The notes below the pieces were generated by a model, which saw only the letters and a list, made by a program, of their open reading frames with translations, searched no databases and was not told the DNA's origin. A stretch of 64,000 nt of DNA from JASHPR01 sp963833885 (GTDB lineage Bacteria > Actinomycetota > Actinomycetes > Streptosporangiales > Streptosporangiaceae): positions 248,001 through 312,000 of the forward strand of contig CAWHZU010000031.1 of the NCBI GenBank assembly GCA_963833885.1, written 5' to 3'. The translations under genes were made by a program, and so were the position numbers. The stretch's first letter is position 1, and each line of letters begins with the position of its first letter. Positions 16,025-25,802 of this stretch are shown here, piece by piece.

Positions 16025-16750
16025 CTACGGGCAGACCCGGCCATTCCGCTCGAACGCCGCATGGGTCAGCGGCATCAGACCCGCCCATAGCGTTTCCATC
16101 TGCTCGGCCACCATCTCGATCTCGCGCTGTGGGAACGAAGGGAACGCGGAGTCCGGGTGCGTTACCCGCAGCGACAGGAAATTCATCAGCGCCCGCGCAT
16201 TGCAGGTGGCATACATCGACGAGTAGAGGCCGACCGGCAGCACCGAGCGCGCTACCTCGCGGGCCACGCCGGCTTCCAGCATCTCCAGGTAGGACGCATA
16301 GGACTGGCTGCACGACGACTCGATGGTCTTGGTCACGAGCGCGTGCTGCTCAGGTGACCCAGCGGTGAAGACGTACGCGCCCGGCTTGCCTGATTGCACC
16401 AGTTTGCGATCGGTGCCCGGTACGTAGAAGACAGGATCAAGCTTGCGGTAGCGTCCGCTCTCCTCGTTGTAGCTGAACGTGCGGTGCCGCATGAACTCGC
16501 GGAACACGAAGATCGGCGCGTTCACATAGAACGTCATCGACGAATGCTCAAACGGTGTCCCGTGGCGGTCGCGCATCAGGAAGTTGATCAGGCCCGCGGA
16601 GCGCTCGGCATCAGCGTTGACGTCGGCGAGTGACTGCTCACCCTTGGTAGAGACCCGCGCCGCCCAGATCACGTCGGCGTCGGAGGCTGCATGCTTGACG
16701 AGCTCGACAGTCATGTCGCTGCGGAAGGTAATGTCCGGCACGGTCGTCAT
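16025..16750 (-). CDS. thyX: Flavin-dependent thymidylate synthase ThyX
   Basis: The 241-residue protein carries the ThyX signature RHRTFSYNEESGR at residues 88-100 and the downstream conserved segment ARALMNFLSLR. ThyX makes dTMP from dUMP with methylene-tetrahydrofolate, FAD and NADPH, acting as a homotetramer in the cytoplasm. The ATG at 16750 is preferred to an in-frame TTG seven codons upstream because homology starts at the DITFRSDMTVEL segment. No canonical thyA is visible in the window. The YdjM-like gene upstream runs in the same direction, with its stop 43 bp before this ATG. Confidence 0.95.
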   Translation of the reverse strand: MTTVPDITFRSDMTVELVKHAASDADVIWAARVSTKGEQSLADVNADAERSAGLINFLMRDRHGTPFEHSSMTFYVNAPIFVFREFMRHRTFSYNEESGRYRKLDPVFYVPGTDRKLVQSGKPGAYVFTAGSPEQHALVTKTIESSCSQSYASYLEMLEAGVAREVARSVLPVGLYSSMYATCNARALMNFLSLRVTHPDSAFPSFPQREIEMVAEQMETLWAGLMPLTHAAFERNGRVCP

Positions 16751-16792
16751 TCTGCTAGGAGCCACCGTCAATCTTCTACCGGGGCGCGCCGG

Positions 16793-17506
16793 CTAGCGCG
16801 TGGCCGCCTGGGTGAACGAGTGCCAGTGCGCGGTGACGAAGCCAGGGTCGATCACCCAGCCGCCCAGGACCAGCAGCGCCCCGGTCAGCACCGGGTCAAC
16901 GAGCAGGATCTCCGGGCTGGTCCCGGTCGTGAACGCCAGCGGCTCGGGCAGCAGGTGGAACCGGTGCCTGGACAGCGGAAACGCGAACATGCAGCCAGAG
17001 TCGGTCAGCATGTCACCGACCAGGTGCGCGGTGCAGCCGATCGCCGTCGCGAGCGGGATCAGCGTCAGCCCGTACCCGAACCGCACCTCCGCGGCCGCGA
17101 CGGCGATCCCGATGAGGTCGGCGAGGTGCCCCCTGGCGATGTGCAGCGCCTCGAGCGCCGCGGAGACGCTCAGCGTCATCAGCAGCGCGAGCCCGGCCTT
17201 GCCCGCCCAGTCGGCGCGGTAGTGACAGGACACCCACGCCAGCCCCGTGAAGGCGGCGATGCCGAGCACGGAATGCGTGGCGTGCCGGTGGCCGCCGGTC
17301 AGCCGCCCGGTGATCCAGGCGATCGTCTCGGACAGGAAGCCGAGGCAGCGAGCCGGGGACGACCCGCACTTGTCCAGATCGGGAAGCAGCGCCATGCCCG
17401 CGGTGAACCCGGCGAGCGCCGCCAGCCGCGGGTCGGGCAAATGCAGCACGATGCCCGCGGCAGCGCCGGCGACCGCGCCGGACAGCGCATGCGAGTGCCC
17501 CAGCAT
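16793..17506 (-). CDS. YdjM-like membrane-bound metal-dependent hydrolase
   Basis: The 237-residue membrane protein starts MLGHSHALSGAVAGAA and contains PDLDKC, GHRHATHSVLG and a late HLVGDMLTD motif, the His/Asp pattern of the YdjM/LexA-regulated inner-membrane hydrolase family (DUF457). Several hydrophobic helices alternate with these conserved polar residues. Members are thought to be metal-dependent and are often induced by DNA damage, but no reaction has been assigned. The ATG at 17506 coincides with the start of family similarity; the upstream 28-codon extension does not look coding. A reading frame of unrelated character follows trpEG on this strand with about 140 bp between them. Confidence 0.82.
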   Translation of the reverse strand: MLGHSHALSGAVAGAAAGIVLHLPDPRLAALAGFTAGMALLPDLDKCGSSPARCLGFLSETIAWITGRLTGGHRHATHSVLGIAAFTGLAWVSCHYRADWAGKAGLALLMTLSVSAALEALHIARGHLADLIGIAVAAAEVRFGYGLTLIPLATAIGCTAHLVGDMLTDSGCMFAFPLSRHRFHLLPEPLAFTTGTSPEILLVDPVLTGALLVLGGWVIDPGFVTAHWHSFTQAATR

Positions 17507-17644
17507 CAGTCCCGCCGCCGGCGCGTGCCTGCCCGTGCCATTCCCACCGCCCTCGCGGGCAAAGGTAATGAATCCGGGCGCCCCGGCCAACGAGGCGCGC
17601 CGCTCAGGCCAGCAGCACGCTCAAGAGACGGTACCGGCGACCGC

Positions 17645-19849
17645 TCAGGAGACCGTGCTGACGACCGCGTCCCGCGACCGCGCCGTGGCCAGCCGCAGCA
17701 CGTTCCCGATCACCTGGTGACCGGCCCGGCCGGACGCACTGAGGATCGACTCCGGGTGGAACTGCACTCCCCACCGCCCGGCCACGTCGTCCTCGACCGC
17801 CATCACCACCCCGTCGGGGGTGACCGCCGTGACCGAGAACCCGCCCTCGACGCCGGCCGCAGTGGCGTGCAGCGAGTGGTACCGCCCGGCGGTGAACTCG
17901 GCCGGGAGGCCGGCCAGCAGGCCGGAGGTGGCCGGGCCGCCGAGCACCCGCACCGTCCCCGGCTTGCCATGTACCGGCGAGTCGAGCAGGCCGAGCTGCC
18001 CGCCCGCGTGCTCCACCATCGCCTGCATCCCCAGGCACACGCCGAACGCTGCGATCCCCCGGTCGTCGAGCGCGGTCAGCAGCGCGTCACAGCCGAAGTC
18101 CGACGGACGGCCCGGGCCCGGCGAGAGCACCACGAGGCCGGGCCGGTAGCTGTCCAGCAGCGCCGGGTCGAACCCGGCCCGCAGCGTGGTCACCTCGGCG
18201 CCCGCCTCGCGGAAGTACCCGGCCAGCGTGTGCACGAACGAGTCCTGGTGGTCGACCAGCAGCACCCGTAGTTCCTCCTCAGCCCGTGACACCGCGGGTC
18301 CGGGCGCCGCCGCCGCCGCGGCCGGCTCCGGCTGCGGCTCGCGCAGCGTCTCCAGCAGGGCCCTGGCCTTCAGCTGGGTCTCCCGTTCTTCCGCCTCAGG
18401 GTCTGAATCGAAAAGCAGCGTCGCCCCGGCCCGGACCGCGGCCAGCCCGTCGCGGATGTGCGCGGTGCGCAGCGTGAGCCCGGTGTTCATCCCGCCGTCG
18501 AAGCCGATCATCCCGACAGCGCCGCCGTACCAGCGCCGCGGGCGGTCCTCGTGGTCCTCGATGAACTGCATGGCCCAGGCCTTGGGCGCACCGGTCACGG
18601 TCACCGCCCACATGTGGGTCAGGAACGCGTCCAGCGCGTCGAAGCCGGGGCGCAGCCGCCCCTCCACGTGGTCCACGGTGTGGATCAGCCTGCTGTAGAT
18701 CTCGATCTGCCGCCGGCCGATCACCGTGACGCTGCCCGGCACGCACACCCGGGACTTGTCGTTGCGGTCCACGTCCGTGCACATGGTCAGCTCGGACTCC
18801 TCCTTGGCCGAGGTGAGCAGGGCGCGGATGTTCTCGGCGTCGGCCAGCGCGTCGCCGCCGCGGGCGATCGTCCCGGAGATCGGGCAGGTCTCGACCCGGT
18901 CGCCGGTCACCCGCACGTACATCTCCGGCGACGCGCCGACCAGGTACTCGCCCTCCCCCAGGTTGAGGAAGAACTCGTACGGCGCCGGGTTGTGCTGCCG
19001 CAGCCGCTCGTAGAAGGCCGCGGGCGAGCCGCAGGTCCCGTGGAAGACGTGGCTGGGTACCACCTCGAACAGGTCACCGCGGGCGAACCGCTCCCGCGCC
19101 TGCTCCACGACCCGCGCGAACGACCCTGGCCGCGGGTCGCCGGGAGGTTCAGTGCCCGTAACGGGACGCCCCTCCCCCATCTCGTACGCCACCGGCTGGT
19201 CGACGCTTCGGCGAATGCCCTCGGTCGACGCGCCGGCCACCTCGAATTCGTAGCTGAAGCAGGTCGCGGTTTCCCGCTTGCGGTCCAGCACGTACAGCCG
19301 GTCGGGCAGGTGCAGCACGAGGTCACGCTGGTCCGCTGGCCTGGTGTGCCGGAGCCGCACCGGCTCGAACTGGAACGCCAGGTCGTACCCGAACGCGCCG
19401 TAAAGGCCCAGGTGCGGGTCCGGCCCGGAGAACGCGGCGATGATCTGGCGCAGCGCCGAGAACACCGTGGGCCGCCGGCTCCGCTCCTCCTCGGTGAACG
19501 TGCCAACGGGCTCCGGTATGACCACCTCGACCTGCGCGGGCGCGCCAGGCCCGACCTCATCACCGGCACGGCGCATCGCGTCACCGATTACGGGCAGCAG
19601 GATCTGACCACGTTCGTTCAGCGCCGTCGCGGTGATCTGGCGCCCCCGGGCGACCAGCTCGATGCACGGGTCCACGTACGCCATGTGCCACCGGCTGTAT
19701 CGGCCCGGGTATTCCATGCCGGAGCTGAGCACCCCGCCGCGGCGGGCCTCGACCTGCCGGGTCACGTCGTCCAGCAGGGCCGGGTCGAACGGGGAGTCAT
19801 TCCGGCGGACCCGGACCCCGCCCGCGGTATCGAACTGCTTCTCGCCCAT
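17645..19849 (-). CDS. trpEG: Fused anthranilate synthase TrpE-TrpG
   Basis: The 734-residue protein joins a chorismate-binding TrpE domain (about 1-500, with ASPEMYVRV, CPISGTIARGG and TVTGAPKAWAMQFIE) to a TrpG glutamine amidotransferase (about 530-734, nucleophile elbow GVCLGMQAMVEH and the late VQFHPES). It converts chorismate and glutamine to anthranilate, the first step of tryptophan synthesis. The early SSGMEYPGRYSRW segment is the likely tryptophan feedback site. The ATG at 19849 has GAGGCGA about 9 nt upstream; the alternative TTG at 19897 falls in the attenuator tail. A leader peptide with two Trp codons and a terminator precede the gene, so it is controlled by attenuation. No other trp genes are adjacent. 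Confidence 0.95.
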   Translation of the reverse strand: MGEKQFDTAGGVRVRRNDSPFDPALLDDVTRQVEARRGGVLSSGMEYPGRYSRWHMAYVDPCIELVARGRQITATALNERGQILLPVIGDAMRRAGDEVGPGAPAQVEVVIPEPVGTFTEEERSRRPTVFSALRQIIAAFSGPDPHLGLYGAFGYDLAFQFEPVRLRHTRPADQRDLVLHLPDRLYVLDRKRETATCFSYEFEVAGASTEGIRRSVDQPVAYEMGEGRPVTGTEPPGDPRPGSFARVVEQARERFARGDLFEVVPSHVFHGTCGSPAAFYERLRQHNPAPYEFFLNLGEGEYLVGASPEMYVRVTGDRVETCPISGTIARGGDALADAENIRALLTSAKEESELTMCTDVDRNDKSRVCVPGSVTVIGRRQIEIYSRLIHTVDHVEGRLRPGFDALDAFLTHMWAVTVTGAPKAWAMQFIEDHEDRPRRWYGGAVGMIGFDGGMNTGLTLRTAHIRDGLAAVRAGATLLFDSDPEAEERETQLKARALLETLREPQPEPAAAAAAPGPAVSRAEEELRVLLVDHQDSFVHTLAGYFREAGAEVTTLRAGFDPALLDSYRPGLVVLSPGPGRPSDFGCDALLTALDDRGIAAFGVCLGMQAMVEHAGGQLGLLDSPVHGKPGTVRVLGGPATSGLLAGLPAEFTAGRYHSLHATAAGVEGGFSVTAVTPDGVVMAVEDDVAGRWGVQFHPESILSASGRAGHQVIGNVLRLATARSRDAVVSTVS

Positions 19850-19894
19850 GTCGGCACTCGCCTCGGTGTAAGGCCCGAAGCCAGGCGGTGCGGA

Positions 19895-19928
19895 CAATAA
19901 AAGCGACCGCCGGCTGCCGGGCGGTCGC
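19895..19928 (-). terminator. trp attenuator terminator hairpin
   Basis: On the minus strand GCGACCGCC (19928-19920), an 8-nt loop and GGCGGTCGC (19911-19903) form a perfect 9-bp stem followed by TTTTATT, a standard intrinsic terminator. It ends about 46 bp before the trpEG ATG. The ACCGCC part of its 5' arm can instead pair with GGCGGT at 19962-19957 just after the leader peptide, giving a competing antiterminator. Confidence 0.88.
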
Positions 19929-19962
19929 TATCAGGATCTGCGTGCGCGAGCCAGGAACCGCC

Positions 19963-20004
19963 TTAGGGGCGGCGCCACCAGCCTGCGGTCAGGATCGCGC
20001 GCAT
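19963..20004 (-). CDS. trpL: trp operon leader peptide
   Basis: ATG at 20004 opens a 13-residue peptide, MRAILTAGWWRRP, ending in TAA. The two adjacent Trp codons (19980-19975) are where a ribosome would stall when tryptophan is scarce, freeing the antiterminator pairing downstream. There is no Shine-Dalgarno sequence; a TACGCT box on the minus strand (20016-20011) lies 6 nt before the ATG, so the transcript is probably leaderless with translation starting at its 5' end. Confidence 0.85.
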   Translation of the reverse strand: MRAILTAGWWRRP

Positions 20005-20586
20005 GGGAGGAGCGTAGCAGCATCCGCTCTGCTTTTGGCTCACCTCGCGGAGCGCCTGGGCCGGCGGACGGTTTCGACTCCATCCTTGCCGTTCCCAGTC
20101 CGGGCCCCGGCTCATCCCTTGTCGTCCCAGGGCCAAGAAGCGTCGGCTTGCGGGTTTGGCGGCGGGACGGAAAAGGATTTCTTAATTTTCTGCCGCGATA
20201 CGGGCTCCGCTGCCGAAGGTGGTCGCGGAGCAGGCCGCGGCGCTGGGTGGAGTGGCTTCCTAGGCGGCGGGTCGTGAATCAGAGCAGGTCAAGGCCGGAA
20301 CGAGGTCGTTTCGGGCGGCTTTGAATGGTTCCGCACCCCCCTCCGGGTGACGCCAGACGAGGCCGGGGGCCGGGCTGAGGCGGGCCGAGGCGGGGCGGGC
20401 GCGGGACGAAGGCGCCATGGTAGGGGTTGACCGGCTTCTGGTGCCGCTCTATGTTCCTTTTCGGAAAAGGATTTCCTTCCTTTTCGACGGCAGACTCGTC
20501 TCGGTCCACACGGGCACGCGCGCCGACGTGTCGGCGTTCCGCACGCCCTGACGGGCGTTGCGGGCCACTGACCTAGGGACCTGGTC
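20005..20586. other. 582-bp gene-free region between trp leader and secreted glycosidase-like gene
   Basis: This stretch holds the trp leader promoter at its left end and the promoter of the rightward gene at its right. GGAAAAGGATTTC occurs twice (20169-20181 and 20463-20475). Short frames in between lack coding features and I do not call a gene. AT-rich islands around 20169-20192 and 20450-20486 stand out from the GC-rich background. Confidence 0.6.
20427..20471 (+). promoter_or_regulatory. Promoter with overlapping palindromic operator for the secreted glycosidase-like gene
   Basis: TTGACC (20427-20432) and TATGTT (20450-20455) are separated by exactly 17 nt, a good vegetative promoter. 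The palindrome TCCTTTTCGGAAAAGGA (20455-20471) starts at the end of the -10 box and covers the expected transcription start near 20462, the usual place for a repressor site. A further half copy, TCCTTTTCG, lies at 20478-20486. The 5' leader would be about 125 nt. Confidence 0.6.
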
Positions 20587-23500
20587 ATGACCAAGAATTG
20601 GCGCAGGTGCGCCGCCCTTGCCGCCGCCATGACGACCTTGTTCGCGTTGTCGGTCCCGGCCCAGGCCGCGGCGATCGCGAGCCAGCCGCCGGGTGCGGGG
20701 GCGGCCACCTTACTGCCGCTGCCGAACCTCCCGGTCAACGCGTGCCACAACAGCAGCCTGCCGCAGGACTTCGGGACGAACTTCCCGGTCCCGGACGACC
20801 CGAACGGCTTCGGCTTCGCCAACCAGACGGTCATCGGCTGGGAGGGGAACTACTACTCGCCGTTCGCCTACCTGTCCGGGTCGTACTTTGCCCGCGGCGT
20901 GCCGGACACGTACCAGCAGGAGGGCCAGTCGTACTGCGGCGCGATGTACTCGTTCGGGGTGTACGACTACGGGCTCGCCGCCGGGCAGGCCCCGGCGCCA
21001 GGCTCGGTGCAATGGACCATGGCGGACGGATACCTGCCGGCGCTGACCACCTCGTTCGTGCGCAACAGCGTCAAGGTCTCGATCACTGACTTCGCCGACA
21101 AGCAGATCATCGCCGGGAACCCGGTCGAGCTGGTCTACACCCGGGTCTCCGTGACCAACCAGGGCACGGCGGCGGTGACCGTGCCGTCCGGCCAGTCCGG
21201 GCCGGGCCTGGTCGAACTGGACAGCAACCCGGATGCGGTCGCGCCGGGCGCCACCGTGCAGCACGACTTCGTCGCCGCGGTGGACACCTTCGGCTCCGGG
21301 CAGGCACTGCCCGGCACGGCCACGCTGACCTCCGACGCGCTGTCCTACGACCGCGCGTTCGGGCACATGGCGGGCTACTGGAATCAGCGGCTGTCGGCCA
21401 TCCCCACGCTGTCGCTGCCCAACATCACGCTGCCCGACACCGCCGGGCTGGCCGACCCCGGCCAGGCGATCGACAACGCGTACAAGGCGGCGTTCGTCTA
21501 CACCAGGATCGTGCAGGTCGCCAGCGCGCCGTTCTCCGGGGCGAACAACTACGACTGGCTGCTGAACCACGACTTGCCGGGCATGCTGGCCAACCGGTTC
21601 GCGCTCGGCGACTACACCGACGCCCAGAACCTGCTGCTGGTCGGCCGGATCTCGGAGGATCCCAGCTTCAACGAGGAGGGTGCGAACTGGTACTGGGACG
21701 GCGTGTGGCGGACCCCGGTCGCGTGGGCGCAGTACCTGGAAGGCACCAACGACGTCGCGTTCGTCAAGAAGTACTTCCACGATGACGCGAACGGGCCGAG
21801 CCAGTGGGGCCCGAGCCTCTACACGATGATGCACACCGACTACCTGTCGCAGCTCAACCCCAGCACGGGCTACCTGCAGTCGTCCTTTGACAACGACTCC
21901 GGCGGCACCTGGCTGTTCGACGACGAGACCGCGCTGGCCGGCCTGTCCGCCTACGCGTACATCGCGACCAGGATCGGCGACCAGGCCGAAGCCCAGTGGG
22001 CCCAGGGCGCATACACCAGCCTGCTGAACGCGACCAACGCGGGACTGGCCGCCAACGAGAAGGCGAACGACTTCGACTTCCTGCCGTGCGAGGTGAACGT
22101 GCCGGTCACGGCCGACCGCTGCAACAGCCCCAGCGACGCCAACTGGGCCTCCCAGGCTCTGTGGGGCGAGAATCCGTGGACCATCTTCCTGCAGGGCGGC
22201 CAGCTCAACGGCATCCTCGGCGACCCGGCGCAGACCGACAGCCTGTACCAGATGGGCTTCGCCCGGCTGCAGGGAAGCGTGCCCTACCCGTCCTTCGGCG
22301 CCTACACCGGCTACAGCGTCGCCCTGAACACCGCGTACGCGGCCGCGGGGCTCTACAGCGACGAGTACCGCGACCTGCCGATCACCAGCTACGCCTGGCA
22401 GATCGCCAGCACCACCGGCGGCCCGAACGCGTGGTGGGAGGCCAACGGCTCGCCGCCGGACCCGGACAACCCCTGGCAGGGCAGCCACGCCGCGCCCGAG
22501 TTCGGCGCGATCCCCTACGCCTGGCCGATGGCAGGCCAGACCCAGACCCTCCTGCAGTCGCTGGTCGCCCAGGGCCTGGTCAGCGACAAGAACCCGGACA
22601 GCTCGGTGTCCTACCGCACCGCGCTGTACATCGGGCGCGGCGTGCCCGACGCGTGGATCGTCCCGGGCCAGAGCATCTCGGTCGGCCACCTGACCTCGTC
22701 TTACGACGAGAGCAACGGCCAGCGGGACACCTACGGCGTGCGCATCAGCGTCGGACGCGGACAGGGGGCGCCGCTCGTCACCGTGAGCCTGACCGGGGAC
22801 GTCCCGGGTAACGACGTACAGATCCAGCTGCCGGCGTTCGCCGACATGGGCGTGACCGCGGTCCTCGGCGGCCGCTACGACGCGGCCACGCACACGGTCA
22901 CGCTGAGCCCGGGCCGTGGGTCAGCGGTGATCCAGTTGGGCAACGCGGCGCGCCCGTCGCTCGCCGTGCAGGTGGCTAGCACCGTGCCGGGCCAGCACAC
23001 CCAGCCGACCCTGACGGCCGGGATCGCGACCACCGCGACCGGCACCATCACCAACAACGGCCACACCGGCCTGCGCAACGTGACGCTAACCCCGCAGACG
23101 CCGCAGGGCTGGACCGTGACGGCGACGTCCGCGGCCAGCTTCGCCACCGTGGCGCCGGGCACGACCAAGACCGCGACGTGGTCGGTCACGCCGCCCGCCG
23201 ACGAGAACGGCAGCGACGGCCTGGTCGTGTCGGCCAGCTACGAAGCGGGCTTCGGCGCTGCTGGCTCGGCCAGCGCCGAGCAGTGGATGCACGTGCAGCG
23301 GCCGCTGCCGCTGCCGCCGGGAGCGACCGACCTGGCGCTGACCGCGACGCCGTCGGCGTCCTACACCTCGCCGTGGACGACGGTGACCGCGATCAACAAC
23401 GGGATCTACCCGGTGCAGTCGAACGACGACAACGACCTGACCCCGTACTGGGGCACCTGGCCCGAGGCCGGCTCACAGTACATGGAACTCGACTGGAGCC

Positions 23501-23769
23501 AGCCGGTCACGACCAACGGGAGCTCGGTCTACTTCGCCGACGATGGGGGCGGGCTGCAGCTGCCCGCGTCCTGGACCGTCCAGTACTGGAACGGCACCGC
23601 GTTCGTGAACGTCAGCGACCCGAGTTCCTATCCGGAGGCGGATAACACCTTCAACCAGGTGACGTTCGACCCGGTGACCACGACCAAACTGCGCGTGGTG
23701 ATGCAGGCTGCCCCGACCGCGGGCGGGGTCGGGGCCATTCAGTGGGTGGTGCCCAGCATTCCGGGCTAG
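20587..23769 (+). CDS. Secreted multidomain glycosidase-like protein (six-hairpin type, NEW3, discoidin-like)
   Basis: The 1060-residue protein begins with a Sec signal peptide (positive NWRR, hydrophobic core, cleavage near PAQA at about residue 27). Residues about 50-770 look like a beta-sandwich followed by an alpha/alpha six-hairpin glycosidase fold, with segments such as NYDWLLNHDLPGML and GANWYWDGVWRTPVAW that resemble catalytic regions. Residues about 784-905 fit a NEW3-type sandwich domain and about 912-1060 an F5/8 (discoidin-like) carbohydrate-binding domain. It is probably exported to cut a plant or microbial glycan; I cannot assign a GH family. It is monocistronic, with its own promoter and operator. 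Confidence 0.72.
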   Translation: MTKNWRRCAALAAAMTTLFALSVPAQAAAIASQPPGAGAATLLPLPNLPVNACHNSSLPQDFGTNFPVPDDPNGFGFANQTVIGWEGNYYSPFAYLSGSYFARGVPDTYQQEGQSYCGAMYSFGVYDYGLAAGQAPAPGSVQWTMADGYLPALTTSFVRNSVKVSITDFADKQIIAGNPVELVYTRVSVTNQGTAAVTVPSGQSGPGLVELDSNPDAVAPGATVQHDFVAAVDTFGSGQALPGTATLTSDALSYDRAFGHMAGYWNQRLSAIPTLSLPNITLPDTAGLADPGQAIDNAYKAAFVYTRIVQVASAPFSGANNYDWLLNHDLPGMLANRFALGDYTDAQNLLLVGRISEDPSFNEEGANWYWDGVWRTPVAWAQYLEGTNDVAFVKKYFHDDANGPSQWGPSLYTMMHTDYLSQLNPSTGYLQSSFDNDSGGTWLFDDETALAGLSAYAYIATRIGDQAEAQWAQGAYTSLLNATNAGLAANEKANDFDFLPCEVNVPVTADRCNSPSDANWASQALWGENPWTIFLQGGQLNGILGDPAQTDSLYQMGFARLQGSVPYPSFGAYTGYSVALNTAYAAAGLYSDEYRDLPITSYAWQIASTTGGPNAWWEANGSPPDPDNPWQGSHAAPEFGAIPYAWPMAGQTQTLLQSLVAQGLVSDKNPDSSVSYRTALYIGRGVPDAWIVPGQSISVGHLTSSYDESNGQRDTYGVRISVGRGQGAPLVTVSLTGDVPGNDVQIQLPAFADMGVTAVLGGRYDAATHTVTLSPGRGSAVIQLGNAARPSLAVQVASTVPGQHTQPTLTAGIATTATGTITNNGHTGLRNVTLTPQTPQGWTVTATSAASFATVAPGTTKTATWSVTPPADENGSDGLVVSASYEAGFGAAGSASAEQWMHVQRPLPLPPGATDLALTATPSASYTSPWTTVTAINNGIYPVQSNDDNDLTPYWGTWPEAGSQYMELDWSQPVTTNGSSVYFADDGGGLQLPASWTVQYWNGTAFVNVSDPSSYPEADNTFNQVTFDPVTTTKLRVVMQAAPTAGGVGAIQWVVPSIPG

Positions 23770-23782
23770 GGCCGTTCGGGTG

Positions 23783-24091
23783 TTAGGGCCAGTCGGTCGG
23801 TTCGAACTTGGCTAGCGGCCAGCCGCCCGCGGCCAGCCGGGACCGGACCCTGGCCACGTCGGCATCGTTGGCCTGCTGGTGGGTCACGGACTTGATGGCG
23901 TCGCGGATCGCCTGGGCCGAGTCCGGGTCGGACCCGCTGGCCAGTTCCTCGCCGATCTCGTGGACCTCCTTGTCGGTCAGCTGGCTGCCAAGCAAGGCGA
24001 ACAGGGGGATGTAGTCGACGTCGGGCACGCCTTCGGGATATCCGGCGCGCAGCCAGCCGATAATCGAGCTCAGGAAGGGTGGCAGCGCCAT
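23783..24091 (-). CDS. DUF3349 family protein
   Basis: The 102-residue cytoplasmic protein begins ALPPFLSSIIGWLRAGYPEGVP and ends LAAGGWPL, the pattern of the small actinobacterial DUF3349 family. It contains one compact helical domain with no membrane segment. Its place downstream of a small membrane protein and pitA is the same order as in Mycobacterium tuberculosis (Rv0543c-Rv0544c-Rv0545c), as I recall it, suggesting a link to phosphate transport. No biochemical function is known to me. Confidence 0.85.
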   Translation of the reverse strand: MALPPFLSSIIGWLRAGYPEGVPDVDYIPLFALLGSQLTDKEVHEIGEELASGSDPDSAQAIRDAIKSVTHQQANDADVARVRSRLAAGGWPLAKFEPTDWP

Positions 24092-24125
24092 GTCTCAAGG
24101 CCTCTCGATGAGGTGTGTCACGGGT

Positions 24126-24404
24126 CTACTTGGCCGGAGCCGGGGCGGGGTGGCCGATCTTGTAAACCTCGTAAATGCCCCAGGCTATGGCGGCCAGAAT
24201 CACCAGGAAACACAGGCCGGCGATGACCATGCCCAGCGGGCTGCCGCCGACCAGCACGTCGGAGTCACCGCCTTCGGTCGCGGCCCGGCGTGGGCCCTTG
24301 GACAGCGAGAACAGGCCGACGGCGAACAGTGAAGGGAGTCCGGCGCCCAAGACCAGGCCGAAGACCACGATCTTCCAGATTGCTTGCAAGTTGATCCAGG
24401 ACAT
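24126..24404 (-). CDS. Small two-helix membrane protein of the pitA locus
   Basis: This 92-residue protein has two strongly hydrophobic segments (about residues 10-34 and 57-78) separated by a polar loop, and a short Ala/Pro/Lys tail. It lies 18 bp after the pitA stop codon in the same direction and before the DUF3349 gene, an arrangement also found in mycobacteria. AGGGAAG precedes the ATG at normal distance. It is probably an accessory or regulatory partner of the phosphate transporter; that role is inferred only from gene order. Confidence 0.78.
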   Translation of the reverse strand: MSWINLQAIWKIVVFGLVLGAGLPSLFAVGLFSLSKGPRRAATEGGDSDVLVGGSPLGMVIAGLCFLVILAAIAWGIYEVYKIGHPAPAPAK

Positions 24405-24422
24405 TGTCTGCTTCCCTGTCGG

Positions 24423-25601
<1,179 letters not shown>

Positions 25602-25802
25602 GTCGGTGTCGAGAGCCGAAGCGAACTATCAAGGGATAGTCATCTGCACGTAAAGCTTTGTTCATCTATTTACTTCTTAAGCGGTCGGCTACGATCGCTT
25701 AGTCTGCCTGTTTTGTGCGCTTTAATCATGTAAAAGTATGTACAGAAGCTGGCTAAGCCTGACATTGCGGGCGTCGCTCGCGGTCGGCCGCTGGGGCGCG
25801 CC

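Noticed and set aside
16691..18271. Long plus-strand frame opposite thyX, the YdjM-like gene and trpEG
   Set aside because: It crosses several well-supported minus-strand genes and shows no recognisable domain.
20279..20509. Short minus-strand frame in the gap upstream of the glycosidase gene
   Set aside because: No start signals or domain, and it overlaps the well-formed promoter and operator on the plus strand.
20710..22893. 727-codon minus-strand frame opposite the secreted glycosidase gene
   Set aside because: Val/Gly/Arg-rich low-complexity translation typical of antisense reading; the plus strand has a signal peptide and domains.
25660..25682. GTTCATC-type repeat upstream of pitA as a third PHO box
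   Set aside because: Only one unit fits, the next unit is poor, and it points away from pitA; too weak to call.
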